DNA of 64,000 bases. It comes from Candidatus Sulfotelmatobacter sp. (lineage in GTDB: Bacteria > Vulcanimicrobiota > Vulcanimicrobiia > Vulcanimicrobiales > Vulcanimicrobiaceae). Positions 42,456 to 51,253 of this stretch are shown here, in pieces; positions within the stretch are counted from its first letter, which is position 1; every line of letters starts with the position of its first letter. Below the pieces are notes generated by a model that saw only the letters and a list, made by a program, of their open reading frames with translations, was not told the DNA's origin and did no database searches. Both the position numbers and the translations under genes were made by a program. The stretch covers positions 1 through 64,000 of the forward strand of contig DATJRY010000011.1 of the NCBI GenBank assembly GCA_035504415.1, given 5' to 3'.

Positions 42456-43778
42456 CTAGTGGGCCTCCGCCGTCTTCACGGGCGGCAGCACGGTGCCGCC
42501 ACCGGCGCCGTACGCGGCCTTGTTGGTCACCAAGTCGTTCTCGACGACCACGTCCATGAAGAACCGGGTCACGACGACCGCGGTGAAGAGCGAGAACGCG
42601 GTGCCCCAGAAGAGCGTGTACGCGAAGCCCTTGACCGTCCCGGTACCGAGCATGTAGAGCACGCCGGCGCCGACGATGGTGGTGAAGTGTGAGTCGAAGA
42701 CCGAGCTGAACGCGCGCTGGAAGCCGATGCGCACCGCGGCGCGCAAGCTCTTGCCGGCCCACAGCTCCTCTTTGAGGCGCTCGAAGATCAGGACGTTGGC
42801 GTCGACGGCCATACCGATCGAGAGCACGAAGCCCGCGATCCCCGGCAGCGTCAGCACCGCGTGCGCGACCGAGAGCAGCGCCAGCAGCGCCAGCACGTAG
42901 ACCATCAGCGCGACGTCGGCCAGCACGCCGGGCAGCCGGTACACGAACGCCATGAACAGCAGCACGATCACCAGGCCCGCGCCGCCGGCCCACAGCGACT
43001 TGACCAAGTCTTCCTTGCCGAGCGTCGGGCCGACGTCTTCCTTCTCGATGATCGTCAGCGGAACGGGCAGCGCGCCGGCGTTGAGCTCGTTGGCCAGCGT
43101 CGAGACCTGGTCTTCCGTGAACTGACCGTGGATCATACCGTCGGTCGAGATGATCCCTTCGATCGTGGCCGAGCTCATGAACTGGCGGTCCAGGAAGATC
43201 GTCAGCTGCTGACCCATGTGGTCGCGCGTGAGCTTGGCGAACTTGGTCGGGTTCTTCGTCTGGAAGTCGACCTGCGGCTCGTTGCCCTGTTGGCTGAAGG
43301 CCGGCGTCGCGCTCTTCAGCTCCGCGCCGCTATAGACGACCGGGCCGCAATCCTTGTACGCGCCGTTGGGGTCTTGCGCGTATTTCGGGTTCGATTCGGC
43401 CTTCGTGACGATTTGCGGCGGGCAGATCTTGAAGTCGAGCACGGCCGCTTGTTTGAGCAGCTTCTCGAGCTCGTCGGCGTTGGCGACGGCCGGCAGCTCG
43501 ACGAGGAGCCGGTTCGACCCTTCCTTCGAAATGATCGGTTCGGACACGCCGGCATTGTTGATGCGGTTCTGGATGACCAGCTGCACCTGATTTTGGACGT
43601 CGTCCGTGATCTGCGGCACGTCCTTGGTCGTCTCCATCTGGAGCAACACGCGGGCGCCGCCTTGCAGATCGAGGCCGAGGCGAATTTTTTTCTGGATGGG
43701 CGTGATGGCCCATACGCAGAGCCCGACCAGTGCGAGCAGGAGCACCGCTTGTAACGGCCGCTTGAGCTTATTCCACAT
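42456..43778 (-). CDS. secD: protein translocase subunit SecD
   Basis: 440 residues. IRLGLDLQGGARVLLQMETT is the SecD signature; the periplasmic P1 region follows, shorter than in E. coli, and six membrane helices with GIAGFVLSIGMAVDANVLIF and RAFSSVFDSHFTTIVGAGVL complete it. ATG 43778 is chosen since the protein then starts WNKLKRPLQAVLLLAL, the first membrane helix. First gene of the secD-secF-helicase operon, with a good promoter candidate 30 bases upstream. Confidence 0.96.
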   Translation of the reverse strand: MWNKLKRPLQAVLLLALVGLCVWAITPIQKKIRLGLDLQGGARVLLQMETTKDVPQITDDVQNQVQLVIQNRINNAGVSEPIISKEGSNRLLVELPAVANADELEKLLKQAAVLDFKICPPQIVTKAESNPKYAQDPNGAYKDCGPVVYSGAELKSATPAFSQQGNEPQVDFQTKNPTKFAKLTRDHMGQQLTIFLDRQFMSSATIEGIISTDGMIHGQFTEDQVSTLANELNAGALPVPLTIIEKEDVGPTLGKEDLVKSLWAGGAGLVIVLLFMAFVYRLPGVLADVALMVYVLALLALLSVAHAVLTLPGIAGFVLSIGMAVDANVLIFERLKEELWAGKSLRAAVRIGFQRAFSSVFDSHFTTIVGAGVLYMLGTGTVKGFAYTLFWGTAFSLFTAVVVTRFFMDVVVENDLVTNKAAYGAGGGTVLPPVKTAEAH

Positions 43779-43809
43779 ACCGGATTCCGGGGAAGGGGAG
43801 AACCCCCGG

Positions 43810-43838
43810 ATCGTAGCATGGGGGGCGAACAGCGTCAA
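43810..43838 (-). promoter_or_regulatory. sigma70-like promoter of secD-secF
   Basis: On the minus strand TTGACG (43833-43838), 17 bases, TACGAT (43810-43815), about 30 bases upstream of the secD ATG. Spacing is optimal and five of six -35 bases match the consensus. Confidence 0.6.
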
Positions 43839-43898
43839 ACGACGTTGCGGTCGTCCGGGATCGCGTGGGGGTAGGCCCGGGGCAGGCGGAGGTCATCG

Positions 43899-44339
43899 AT
43901 GATCGACACCAAGGGCGTCGATGCAGGACTCCTTCAAACGCGATATCGTCTTACCAAGCAGCGTGCCGCCGTGTTACGCGCGCTCGAGGACGGTGCGCAT
44001 CTCACCGCCGAGGCGATCCACGAACGGGTCCGTGCCGCGCTGCCCGCGGTCAGCCTGGGGACGATCTACCGCACGCTCGACATCCTGCGGGCGATCGGCC
44101 TGGTGCAGGTGTTCTCGCACGGCGGCGCCGCGCGCTACGAGGCGGCGCTCGACAAGCACCATCACCTCGTGTGCACCACGTGCAGCGAGATCGTCAACGT
44201 CCCGGCGCCGCAGATCGGCGCGATCGCGATGGCGGTGGCCCAGGATCACCGCTACTCCGGGGTCGACGCCGCGCTGGTGGTGACGGGGCGCTGTGCCCGT
44301 TGCGCCGGCCTGGCGCGCAACGGAGCGGGGCCCTCCTAG
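43899..44339 (+). CDS. Fur/PerR family metal-dependent regulator
   Basis: 146 residues. The winged helix (YRLTKQRAAVLRALEDGAHL) is followed by the dimer/metal domain: DKHHHLVCTTC with Cys92 and Cys95, and RCARC with Cys132 and Cys135, the structural zinc site. Whether it senses iron, zinc, manganese or peroxide cannot be decided. GGAGG precedes ATG 43899 by seven bases. It is divergent from secD. Confidence 0.92.
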   Translation: MIDTKGVDAGLLQTRYRLTKQRAAVLRALEDGAHLTAEAIHERVRAALPAVSLGTIYRTLDILRAIGLVQVFSHGGAARYEAALDKHHHLVCTTCSEIVNVPAPQIGAIAMAVAQDHRYSGVDAALVVTGRCARCAGLARNGAGPS

Positions 44340-45932
44340 GTGGGTTCGCCTTCGGGCGAACCCTTCGCGTTCGGCCGGTGGCCGATCCGCACCGCCCTCG
44401 TCCTCGCTGCCGCCCTGACGCTCGCTCCGCTCGCGGCCGGCTCGCAGGTGACCAACCCCGCACCGGGGCCGAGCGCGAGTCCGGCCCCGCTCGCGTTCGC
44501 GCAGCCGCGGGTGGGCGTCGTGCCCGGGGGCACCCTCGCGGTCGGGCTCACCGGCGGGACGCCGCCGTACACCCTCACGGCCTCGTTCGCGGTGGGCGCG
44601 GCCTACGATCCGGCGCAGAACGCGGTCGTCTTGAGCGGACGAGCGCCCGGCGCCGGGACGGTCACCGCGACCGACGCGAGCGGCGCCAGCACGAGCTTGG
44701 CGGTGCTGGTCGCACCGGCGGCCGGCGTCGTCCCGGCCGATACCGACGTGCGGCTCGGCGGGACGGTCGGTGCCGACTTCGCCCAGGTACAGACGCAGAC
44801 GCTGATCGGGGCGGTCGCGCAGCTACGGCCGGGGGCGACCCTCGCGGTCGGGGGGCTGAACCTGCCCGCGCAGCTGCCGCCCGGGACCGTGCTCGACCTG
44901 CCCGCCCCGGTCACCATCGCCGGCAACGGCCGCTGGGTCGACGTCAGCGGCACCACGACCGTTCACCTGCGGGTCGACCGGCTCTCGCCGCTGGTGCCGA
45001 CGACGCTCTTCTACAGCGACGATCCCGAGCGCATCACGGCGGCCATGCAAGGCGTGCTGTTTCGCGGCACCATCGATCCGACGCATCCGGTGCGGCTGTA
45101 CGCCTACCATCTGGCCGACCGGCCGCGCCGGCTGGTGCTCGTGCTGAACGCCACCGGCGGCATGGAGTCGGACGTGCAACTGGTCGGCGCGGCCGCGGGC
45201 CCCTCGCAAGAGTTCGCGTACGTCGGCCATCTCTCGACCGTGCGCTATCTGCTGGCGCGCGCGGCACAGCAGAGCGTCGTGCTGCCGGTGACGCCCGACG
45301 CACCGTTCTTCCTCGACCTGGGCATCCTCACGCCGGGTCAGCTCGTCGCCGCGGTCGACGACCTGCGGGTGCTCGACGGCAACACGCTCGACGCGATGAT
45401 CGTCGCGGTCGATCCCAACGTCGATCCGGCCAACTACCTGCGGCAGCCGACCCTGGCCGGCGACGGCCACGGCCGGCGCGGCGAGTTCTCGCTGGTCGAC
45501 GTCCCGCCGCTCGCGCTCAGCTACACGGTCGGTGCCGCGGAGCCGGCGCCGTTCGTCATCGGCCGCCCCACGCTCCCGAACCTGGTGCCCGGGGGTCGCG
45601 CGCTGGGCGGCGATTACGGCATCATCCGCCGCGTCGCGCTGCACCTGGTCAACCCGACGCAGCAAACGCAGAACGTCTATCTCTACGAGCAACTCGGTCA
45701 TACCACCGGCGGTACGACCACCACGATGTGGTTCACCGGCGACCCCGCGCCGATCCAGGTGCCGTGCATCGGCCACCCGGATACGCGGTACCTCGTGCGC
45801 GGCTTCGCGCTCGCGCCCGGCGCCGACGAAACGGTCGGCGGCGACTACATGACCGACGGCACCTCGTCGTTCCCGCTGTATTTCGGGCTCACCTCGACGC
45901 CGCCGGTCACGCTGACGAAATCCGCCTGCTAG
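44340..45932 (+). CDS. secreted protein of unknown function
   Basis: 530 residues from GTG 44340, immediately after the Fur stop. A signal-like helix (TALVLAAALTLAPLAAGS) lies at residues 18-35, so the N-terminal region is long; a later start would lack a valid codon. An Ig-like/BIG domain (about 55-125) is followed by beta-rich domains with VALHLVNPTQQTQNVYLYEQ near the end. No catalytic family is recognised. A stable hairpin at 44342-44363 overlaps its first codons. Confidence 0.65.
   Translation: MGSPSGEPFAFGRWPIRTALVLAAALTLAPLAAGSQVTNPAPGPSASPAPLAFAQPRVGVVPGGTLAVGLTGGTPPYTLTASFAVGAAYDPAQNAVVLSGRAPGAGTVTATDASGASTSLAVLVAPAAGVVPADTDVRLGGTVGADFAQVQTQTLIGAVAQLRPGATLAVGGLNLPAQLPPGTVLDLPAPVTIAGNGRWVDVSGTTTVHLRVDRLSPLVPTTLFYSDDPERITAAMQGVLFRGTIDPTHPVRLYAYHLADRPRRLVLVLNATGGMESDVQLVGAAAGPSQEFAYVGHLSTVRYLLARAAQQSVVLPVTPDAPFFLDLGILTPGQLVAAVDDLRVLDGNTLDAMIVAVDPNVDPANYLRQPTLAGDGHGRRGEFSLVDVPPLALSYTVGAAEPAPFVIGRPTLPNLVPGGRALGGDYGIIRRVALHLVNPTQQTQNVYLYEQLGHTTGGTTTTMWFTGDPAPIQVPCIGHPDTRYLVRGFALAPGADETVGGDYMTDGTSSFPLYFGLTSTPPVTLTKSAC
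44342..44363 (+). terminator. UUCG-tetraloop hairpin overlapping a gene start
   Basis: GGGTTCGCC and GGCGAACCC pair perfectly around TTCG, giving C(UUCG)G, one of the most stable RNA tetraloops, three bases after the Fur stop. It may end the Fur transcript or hold down translation of the next gene, whose GTG lies two bases before the stem. Confidence 0.55.
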
Positions 45933-45976
45933 CGAGCATATCCTGGGCTACCGGCACGCTTCGTGCGAGGGGCGCA

Positions 45977-46144
45977 ATGAACAAACAGGTACTCGTCGTC
46001 GTCTACGTGGTCGCGATGGCAGCGATCATCATCGGTGTCGATTTCGCGTTCTTCCGCGACCGCTTCACCGAACGCCTGATCGTGAACATCGGCATCGTCT
46101 TGGTGTTCGCGGCGTTCTACTTCCGATTCCTCAGATATCCGTGA
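45977..46144 (+). CDS. small membrane protein, two helices
   Basis: 55 residues, MNKQVLVVVYVVAMAAIIIG at the front and IVNIGIVLVFAAFYFRFL at the end: two membrane helices joined by a charged loop. GAGGGG five bases before ATG 45977 supports expression. No relative is recognised. Its last 28 bases overlap the 3' end of the antiparallel MFS gene. Confidence 0.7.
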   Translation: MNKQVLVVVYVVAMAAIIIGVDFAFFRDRFTERLIVNIGIVLVFAAFYFRFLRYP

Positions 46145-47346
46145 GCGGGAAGCACGACGATCGCGGCCGCGCACACGAAGGCCGCGATGCAGCAGCCGAA
46201 CGCGACGGGGTAGCCGAAGCGGTCGACGGCGCGACCGACGAGCAGCGGCCCGAGCGCGCCGAGCAGCGCGATCGGCACGCCGTGCACGGCGATGATCGCG
46301 CCGTACGCGCGTCGCCCGAACAGGTCGGCGATCACCTCACCGCGCAGCGGCGAGAGCGCCCCGTACGCGGCACCGAACGCCAGCACGTACGCGAGCACCG
46401 CGATCGTCGCGCTGCTCGCGATCAGCACCGCCAGGCCGGCCGCCTGCAACAGGAACGCGATCGCCATCTGCTGCAAGCGCGGCACCCTGCCGGCCGCGTA
46501 CGCGACCAGCGAACGCCCGGGCAGATACGCGACGCCGAACAACCCGACCAGCGACGCCGCGCCGGCCGGCGCGTACCCGCGGTCGATGAGGTACGCGACA
46601 TGCTGCACCAGGACCGCTGAGCTGGCGCCCAGCGCCAGCGTCAGCGCGACCGTCACGGACCAGAACGCCGGCGTGGTGAGCGCCGCGCGCAGCGCCATCC
46701 CGCTCTGCGGGCCGGCATCGCGGGCGTGCGCGCGGCCGTCGGGGACGAGGCCGAGGTCTTCCGGATGCCGGCGTACGAGCGTCGCGTGCAACGGCAACGC
46801 GATGCACAGATGGATCGCCGCGAGGACGGTCACCGCGATGCGCCAGCCGTAGGCCGCGATCAGCAGACCGGAGAGCGGATAGAAGATCGTCGAGGAGAAC
46901 GCGCCGAAGAACGTCAGCACCGCCAGCGCGTGCACGCGGCGCGCCGCGAACCAGTTGGCCAGGACGGTGAACGAGACCGGATAGTAGGTGAGCGCCGTTC
47001 CCACCCCGAGCCCGAGCGCCCACACGAGCTGGAATTGCGCCAGCGTGCGCACCTGTGCCAGCGCCAGCAGCGAAGCACCGGTCACCAGCGAGCCCGCGCA
47101 CAGCACGAGCCGGGCACCGACCCGGTCGAGCACGCGACCGATGCCGATTCCGACCAGCCCGGCCACCAGGATCGTGCCGGAGTAGGCACCCCCGATCGCG
47201 GCGCGGCTCCAGCCCAGCTCGCGCACGAGCGGGTCGACGAGCAAACCGATGAGGTACTGGGTCGTCCCGTACGCGACGATCGTCGTCACGCCGAGCGCGG
47301 CGACGATCGTCCAGCCGTAGTACCAGCGCGGCGCCGCGCGCGTCAC
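46117..47346 (-). CDS. major facilitator superfamily permease
   Basis: 409 residues with twelve membrane helices. WYYGWTIVAALGVTTIVAYG at the front, GIGRVLDRVGARLVL (the loop 2-3 motif) and PLLVGRAVDRFGY in the second half are MFS marks; the pattern resembles the oxalate/formate and monocarboxylate antiporter group. Substrate unknown. GTG 47346 overlaps the stop of the helicase gene upstream (GTGA), an odd pairing of a transporter with a nuclease-helicase. Confidence 0.9.
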   Translation of the reverse strand: MTRAAPRWYYGWTIVAALGVTTIVAYGTTQYLIGLLVDPLVRELGWSRAAIGGAYSGTILVAGLVGIGIGRVLDRVGARLVLCAGSLVTGASLLALAQVRTLAQFQLVWALGLGVGTALTYYPVSFTVLANWFAARRVHALAVLTFFGAFSSTIFYPLSGLLIAAYGWRIAVTVLAAIHLCIALPLHATLVRRHPEDLGLVPDGRAHARDAGPQSGMALRAALTTPAFWSVTVALTLALGASSAVLVQHVAYLIDRGYAPAGAASLVGLFGVAYLPGRSLVAYAAGRVPRLQQMAIAFLLQAAGLAVLIASSATIAVLAYVLAFGAAYGALSPLRGEVIADLFGRRAYGAIIAVHGVPIALLGALGPLLVGRAVDRFGYPVAFGCCIAAFVCAAAIVVLPAHGYLRNRK

Positions 47347-50300
47347 CCCGCGCGCTCGACGAAGGTGCAGAACGCCGCCGCCGCGCGCAGCTGCTCGACC
47401 GACGTGCACGGCGTCGCCAGAATGCGCGGCGAGCAGACCAGCACGGCCAGCGCGCGGCCGCGCGAGACCGCGACGTTGAAACGATTCTCTTCGAGCAAGA
47501 AGTCGGCGCCGCGCGGCGCGTCCTCGGCACTCGATGCGGCCAGCGAGTAGACGACCACCGGCGCTTCCTGACCCTGGAACTTGTCGACGGTCCCGACCCG
47601 AACGTCGTCGCCGAACCGCTCGGTCAGCGTGCGCCGCAGCAGGGTGACCTGCTGGTTGTACGGCGAGACCACCAGGACGTCGGCGGCCGTCAACGGACGG
47701 TCTCGTCCGGCGCAATCGGTGAAGGTGCTTCCCACCAGTTCGTCCATCAGCGCGACGACCGCGTCGGCCTCTTCGGTCGACGCCTGACTGTTCCCGGCGT
47801 GCGCGACGGGCACGTAGCGCAGACCGGCGCCGCGCCAACGCGGCGTGTCGATCCGCTGCGCCGCACAGGTTGGAGCCGGCGTCAGCCGGCCGTCGTACGA
47901 GAGGTCGGACACGAACCCGCACAACGGCGGCGCCATGCGGAAGCTGCGATCGAGGAACACCCCGCGATCGGGCGGGACCGTCGCCTCCTCACCGAGCAGA
48001 TGCGCGAGCACCGAGACTCCGGTCCGATCCGGGTGGGTCGCGACCGAGACGTGCGCCAGCTGCATCGGATCGCCGAGCAGCACCACCGATCGCGCGGCGG
48101 TCGCCATCGCCAGCGCGTCGGCGAGCGACACCTGCCCCGCCTCGTCGATCACCAGCACGTCGACGCGCTCCAGCTCCGCGCGCGAGAAGAGCCACGCCGT
48201 TCCCGCAACCAGGTCGTACTCGCCGAACGCGCCGTTGTCGGTGCTGGAGGCGATGAACGGCGTGACCAGCCGCGAGACGAACGGATTGTCGGCGGCGCTC
48301 TTCTTCACGCCGCGGAACGAGGCGTCGCGAGCGGCGACGACGCGTTCGACCTCGTGCAAGAGGTTGTGGATCGCGTGATGTCCGGTCGAGGTGACGCCGA
48401 CGCGCTTCCCCTCGGCGAGGAGATCGGCGATGACGTGCGCGCCGGTATAGGTCTTGCCGCTGCCGGGCGGCCCTTGGACCGCCAGAACCGAGTCGTCGAG
48501 CTCGCGCACCAGCGCGGTCACGTCGGCCGGGTCGATGGCCTGCGCGCCGGGCCGCACCGCGGGCTGGACGTCGCCGGCGAAAAGCCGCCCGCGCAAGCGC
48601 GGCGCCGCGCCACGCAGCAGATCGTACGCGGCACCGTAGACGCGCGCGGCACTCCCGTCGAGTACGGCCGCGGCGAAGCGGCGCAGCGCCCCCTGCTGCT
48701 CGTCGGTCTCGAGCGGCCATCCTGGTCCGAGCGCGCGCGGGTGGGGCGACTGCTCGGCGCGCTTGAGCTCCAGCAGCCCGTCTTCGTCGTCGATGCGCAC
48801 GATCTCGCCGGGCGACTTGCGCGTGCGCACGTCGACCGGCTTGCGGCCGAGCTTGTGCTGCTGCGGCGGAAAGCGGTAGGTGTAGATGAGGTTCTTCGCC
48901 TTCGGCTTGTCGGGATCGCGCCGGGGCGGAACCTTCGCGCAGAGCTCGAGGCCGCCGAGCGCCTCCGTGTCGTCGGCCACGAAGTCGAACGCGTCGTCGC
49001 GCTCCGAGCGCTCGTAGACGGCCCACTGGACCGGCTTGGCCTCGCGGCGATGGTAGCCGAGCAGATGGGCCAGCGTGCGGCGCGGATCGTCGGCCGGTGC
49101 GTTCGCTTCGAGCGCCGCCTGCAGCGCGGTCCGCTCCGCCGCGGCACGGCGCTCCTCGTCGGTCGGCTGCCTCGGGTCGACGACGGCTCGGTAGGCGATC
49201 GGGACGCCGAATCGCGCCTCGGCTTCCTGGCGCAGACGCAGCAGCCAGCGGTGAAGCGCGTGCGTCGAGACGCAGTCTTCACGATTGTAGGCGATGATGT
49301 CGTCGCGCGTGGCGTCGTCGCGCTCGGTCAGATACCGCTCGAAGGCGACGATCGAGTCGTCCCCCTTGCGGACGTCGGCACGGCGCACGAACCCGTAGAG
49401 CGGCTCGAGCGTCTTGATCGAGTAGCTCTCGCCCGACTGCGCGAGTGCGCCGCCGACGACGGCGAACAGATCGACCAGCGCTTGCGCGCGGAGCAGCTCG
49501 TCGACCTCGTCTTCGCGCGTACCGTGCCGCATCGCGAGGTTGCGCAGCGCCGACTTCTCGTACGACGCGTAATGGTAGACGTGGGCACCCGGATGAGCGA
49601 GGCGATACGCGGTCAGCCAGTCGACGAACGCCTCGAACGCCCGCCGCTCGTCGTCGCGCGTATGTCCCCAGAAGTGGCGGTAGCCGCCGTCGGGACCGTC
49701 GACGTACGCGCCGAACAAGTACTCCAGGCCGACGCCCGGCTCGTAGAGCGGGTCGCCCTCCATGTCGAAGTACACGTCTGCGTCGGTCGGCGGCGGCAAG
49801 AGGGCGAAGCCGCCGCCCTCCGTTGGTGTCAGCAGCTCGTACGAAGGCCGGCCCGTGACCCGCTGCGCGCGCTGCAGCGTCGCCTGGCGCTGGAGCTTGA
49901 GGAACGTCGCGGCGGCCATCCGCGCCGGGCGCTCCGCGACGCCCGCGCTCGCCAGCGCCGTCAGCGTGGGGATCGCGGCCTCGCGCAGTCGCTCGACCTG
50001 CGCGCGGCGGATGCGCGCGACCAGCGAGAGGTGGTCCTCGGCGCGTCGTGCGCCATCGCACACGGCCGACCACGCGCACGTGGCGCACGCCGTGAGACGA
50101 TCGGGAACCACGTCGGGATCGAGACCCGCGACCGCCGCTTCGAAGCGCGCCCGGGCCGCGCGCACGTAGGCGACGAAGCGGGCCGTCGGATACGCCGTGT
50201 CGTGTCCGTCGCCGAACAAGGCGCGAATCGTGCGCGGCAGCGTGCCTTGGATGCTCGCCACCAAGTCGGCGTACACGCACAGCTGCACGACGAAGGCCGC

Positions 50301-50846
50301 CTTCTCGCGGACGGCGAGCTTGGCGTCGCCGACGTCGTACGACCACGAACCCAGGTCGCTCGGAACGTCCGTGCGGTACAGGAAATCCGCGCGTCCGAGC
50401 CAGCGGCCGTCGGTCAGCGTCGCCTGATAAATGACCGGCGCGCCCGCGCGCATCGCGGCGCGCGTCCCTTCGGCCGCCAGCCGCAACGCGTCACCGCTGC
50501 CGTCTCCCTCGGCGATGCGCGCGACCTCGACCCCGGCGTTCTCGAGCCGCCGCAGCACCGCATGCTCGTGCTGCTCCCCTTTGCGCGCGATGATCTCGAG
50601 CGTCGGGTCGTCGGCCGGCGGGGCGGCGCCGGCGGCGCGGGCGCGACGGTTCAAGGCCACGCGATGCTCGCAGGCGAGAAAGTCGTTGAGGTCGGTCGCC
50701 GCGTAGAGGAGCCGCTGATCAGCCAGCAGCACGGGCGTGTTCCGGGCGGGCCACGCGGCGAGCGTAGCAGGGACGAGTGCCAGCGGGGTGGCCGCCTCGT
50801 CGCCCGACGGTGGTGTCGGGACGGCGACGTTGCCGAGTTCGCTCAC
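47343..50846 (-). CDS. TM0106-family RecB-like nuclease / RNase H-like / UPF1-like helicase
   Basis: 1167 residues in three parts. N-terminal Cas4/RecB-like nuclease with the iron-sulphur cysteine set: one in FLACEHRVAL, three in TACATCAWSAVC. Central DEDD RNase H-like nuclease: VYFDMEGDPL, then HYASYEKSALRNLA and YNREDCVSTHALH. C-terminal superfamily 1 helicase: Walker A VQGPPGSGKTYTGAH near 795, Walker B VLVIDEAGQVSL, then GDPMQLAHVS and ENRFNVAVSRGR. Its role is probably DNA or RNA processing in repair or defence; the family is not fully characterised. GTG 50846 is a tentative start; GTG 50733 also fits. Confidence 0.85.
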   Translation of the reverse strand: MSELGNVAVPTPPSGDEAATPLALVPATLAAWPARNTPVLLADQRLLYAATDLNDFLACEHRVALNRRARAAGAAPPADDPTLEIIARKGEQHEHAVLRRLENAGVEVARIAEGDGSGDALRLAAEGTRAAMRAGAPVIYQATLTDGRWLGRADFLYRTDVPSDLGSWSYDVGDAKLAVREKAAFVVQLCVYADLVASIQGTLPRTIRALFGDGHDTAYPTARFVAYVRAARARFEAAVAGLDPDVVPDRLTACATCAWSAVCDGARRAEDHLSLVARIRRAQVERLREAAIPTLTALASAGVAERPARMAAATFLKLQRQATLQRAQRVTGRPSYELLTPTEGGGFALLPPPTDADVYFDMEGDPLYEPGVGLEYLFGAYVDGPDGGYRHFWGHTRDDERRAFEAFVDWLTAYRLAHPGAHVYHYASYEKSALRNLAMRHGTREDEVDELLRAQALVDLFAVVGGALAQSGESYSIKTLEPLYGFVRRADVRKGDDSIVAFERYLTERDDATRDDIIAYNREDCVSTHALHRWLLRLRQEAEARFGVPIAYRAVVDPRQPTDEERRAAAERTALQAALEANAPADDPRRTLAHLLGYHRREAKPVQWAVYERSERDDAFDFVADDTEALGGLELCAKVPPRRDPDKPKAKNLIYTYRFPPQQHKLGRKPVDVRTRKSPGEIVRIDDEDGLLELKRAEQSPHPRALGPGWPLETDEQQGALRRFAAAVLDGSAARVYGAAYDLLRGAAPRLRGRLFAGDVQPAVRPGAQAIDPADVTALVRELDDSVLAVQGPPGSGKTYTGAHVIADLLAEGKRVGVTSTGHHAIHNLLHEVERVVAARDASFRGVKKSAADNPFVSRLVTPFIASSTDNGAFGEYDLVAGTAWLFSRAELERVDVLVIDEAGQVSLADALAMATAARSVVLLGDPMQLAHVSVATHPDRTGVSVLAHLLGEEATVPPDRGVFLDRSFRMAPPLCGFVSDLSYDGRLTPAPTCAAQRIDTPRWRGAGLRYVPVAHAGNSQASTEEADAVVALMDELVGSTFTDCAGRDRPLTAADVLVVSPYNQQVTLLRRTLTERFGDDVRVGTVDKFQGQEAPVVVYSLAASSAEDAPRGADFLLEENRFNVAVSRGRALAVLVCSPRILATPCTSVEQLRAAAAFCTFVERAG

Positions 50847-50908
50847 CGACCGCTGCGTGCGTCGCGCGCCTCCGTCGGGTACTCGCGCAACGGAGGTATT
50901 CTCGTTCC

Positions 50909-51238
50909 ATGACACCCACCACGCTGTTTCGCTCCGCCGCCGTCGCCGCGCTCGTTCCGTTGCTGGCCGCGCCGGCACTCGCGCAGAGCATGAGCATGGG
51001 CGCCTACGGTTACGCGCCCGTGCACGCCGATCCCGCCTGGCACGTGAACCTGACGAACGCGTCCGGCAAGCTCGTCAACGTCTCCCCCGTCGCGGCGCGC
51101 GTTCGTTTCGCCGACGGCCGTTCGCGCATCTTCGAGATCTCGCACGGTCAGTACGAGCGCCTGCGCTCGATGCGCGGCGCTTGGATCTCGTTCGACGTCC
51201 GGCACGACGTGCTGCGCGACGTCAACGACATGGCCTGA
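50909..51238 (+). CDS. small secreted protein of unknown function
   Basis: 109 residues with a signal peptide (TLFRSAAVAALVPLLAAPAL AQ). The mature part, HVNLTNASGKLVNVSPVAAR then RVRFADGRSRIFEISHGQYE, is one small beta-rich domain. GGAGG lies 13 bases before the ATG. It is divergent from the large helicase gene and convergent with the TelA-like operon. Confidence 0.6.
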   Translation: MTPTTLFRSAAVAALVPLLAAPALAQSMSMGAYGYAPVHADPAWHVNLTNASGKLVNVSPVAARVRFADGRSRIFEISHGQYERLRSMRGAWISFDVRHDVLRDVNDMA

Positions 51239-51253
51239 GCGCCGGCACGCGGG

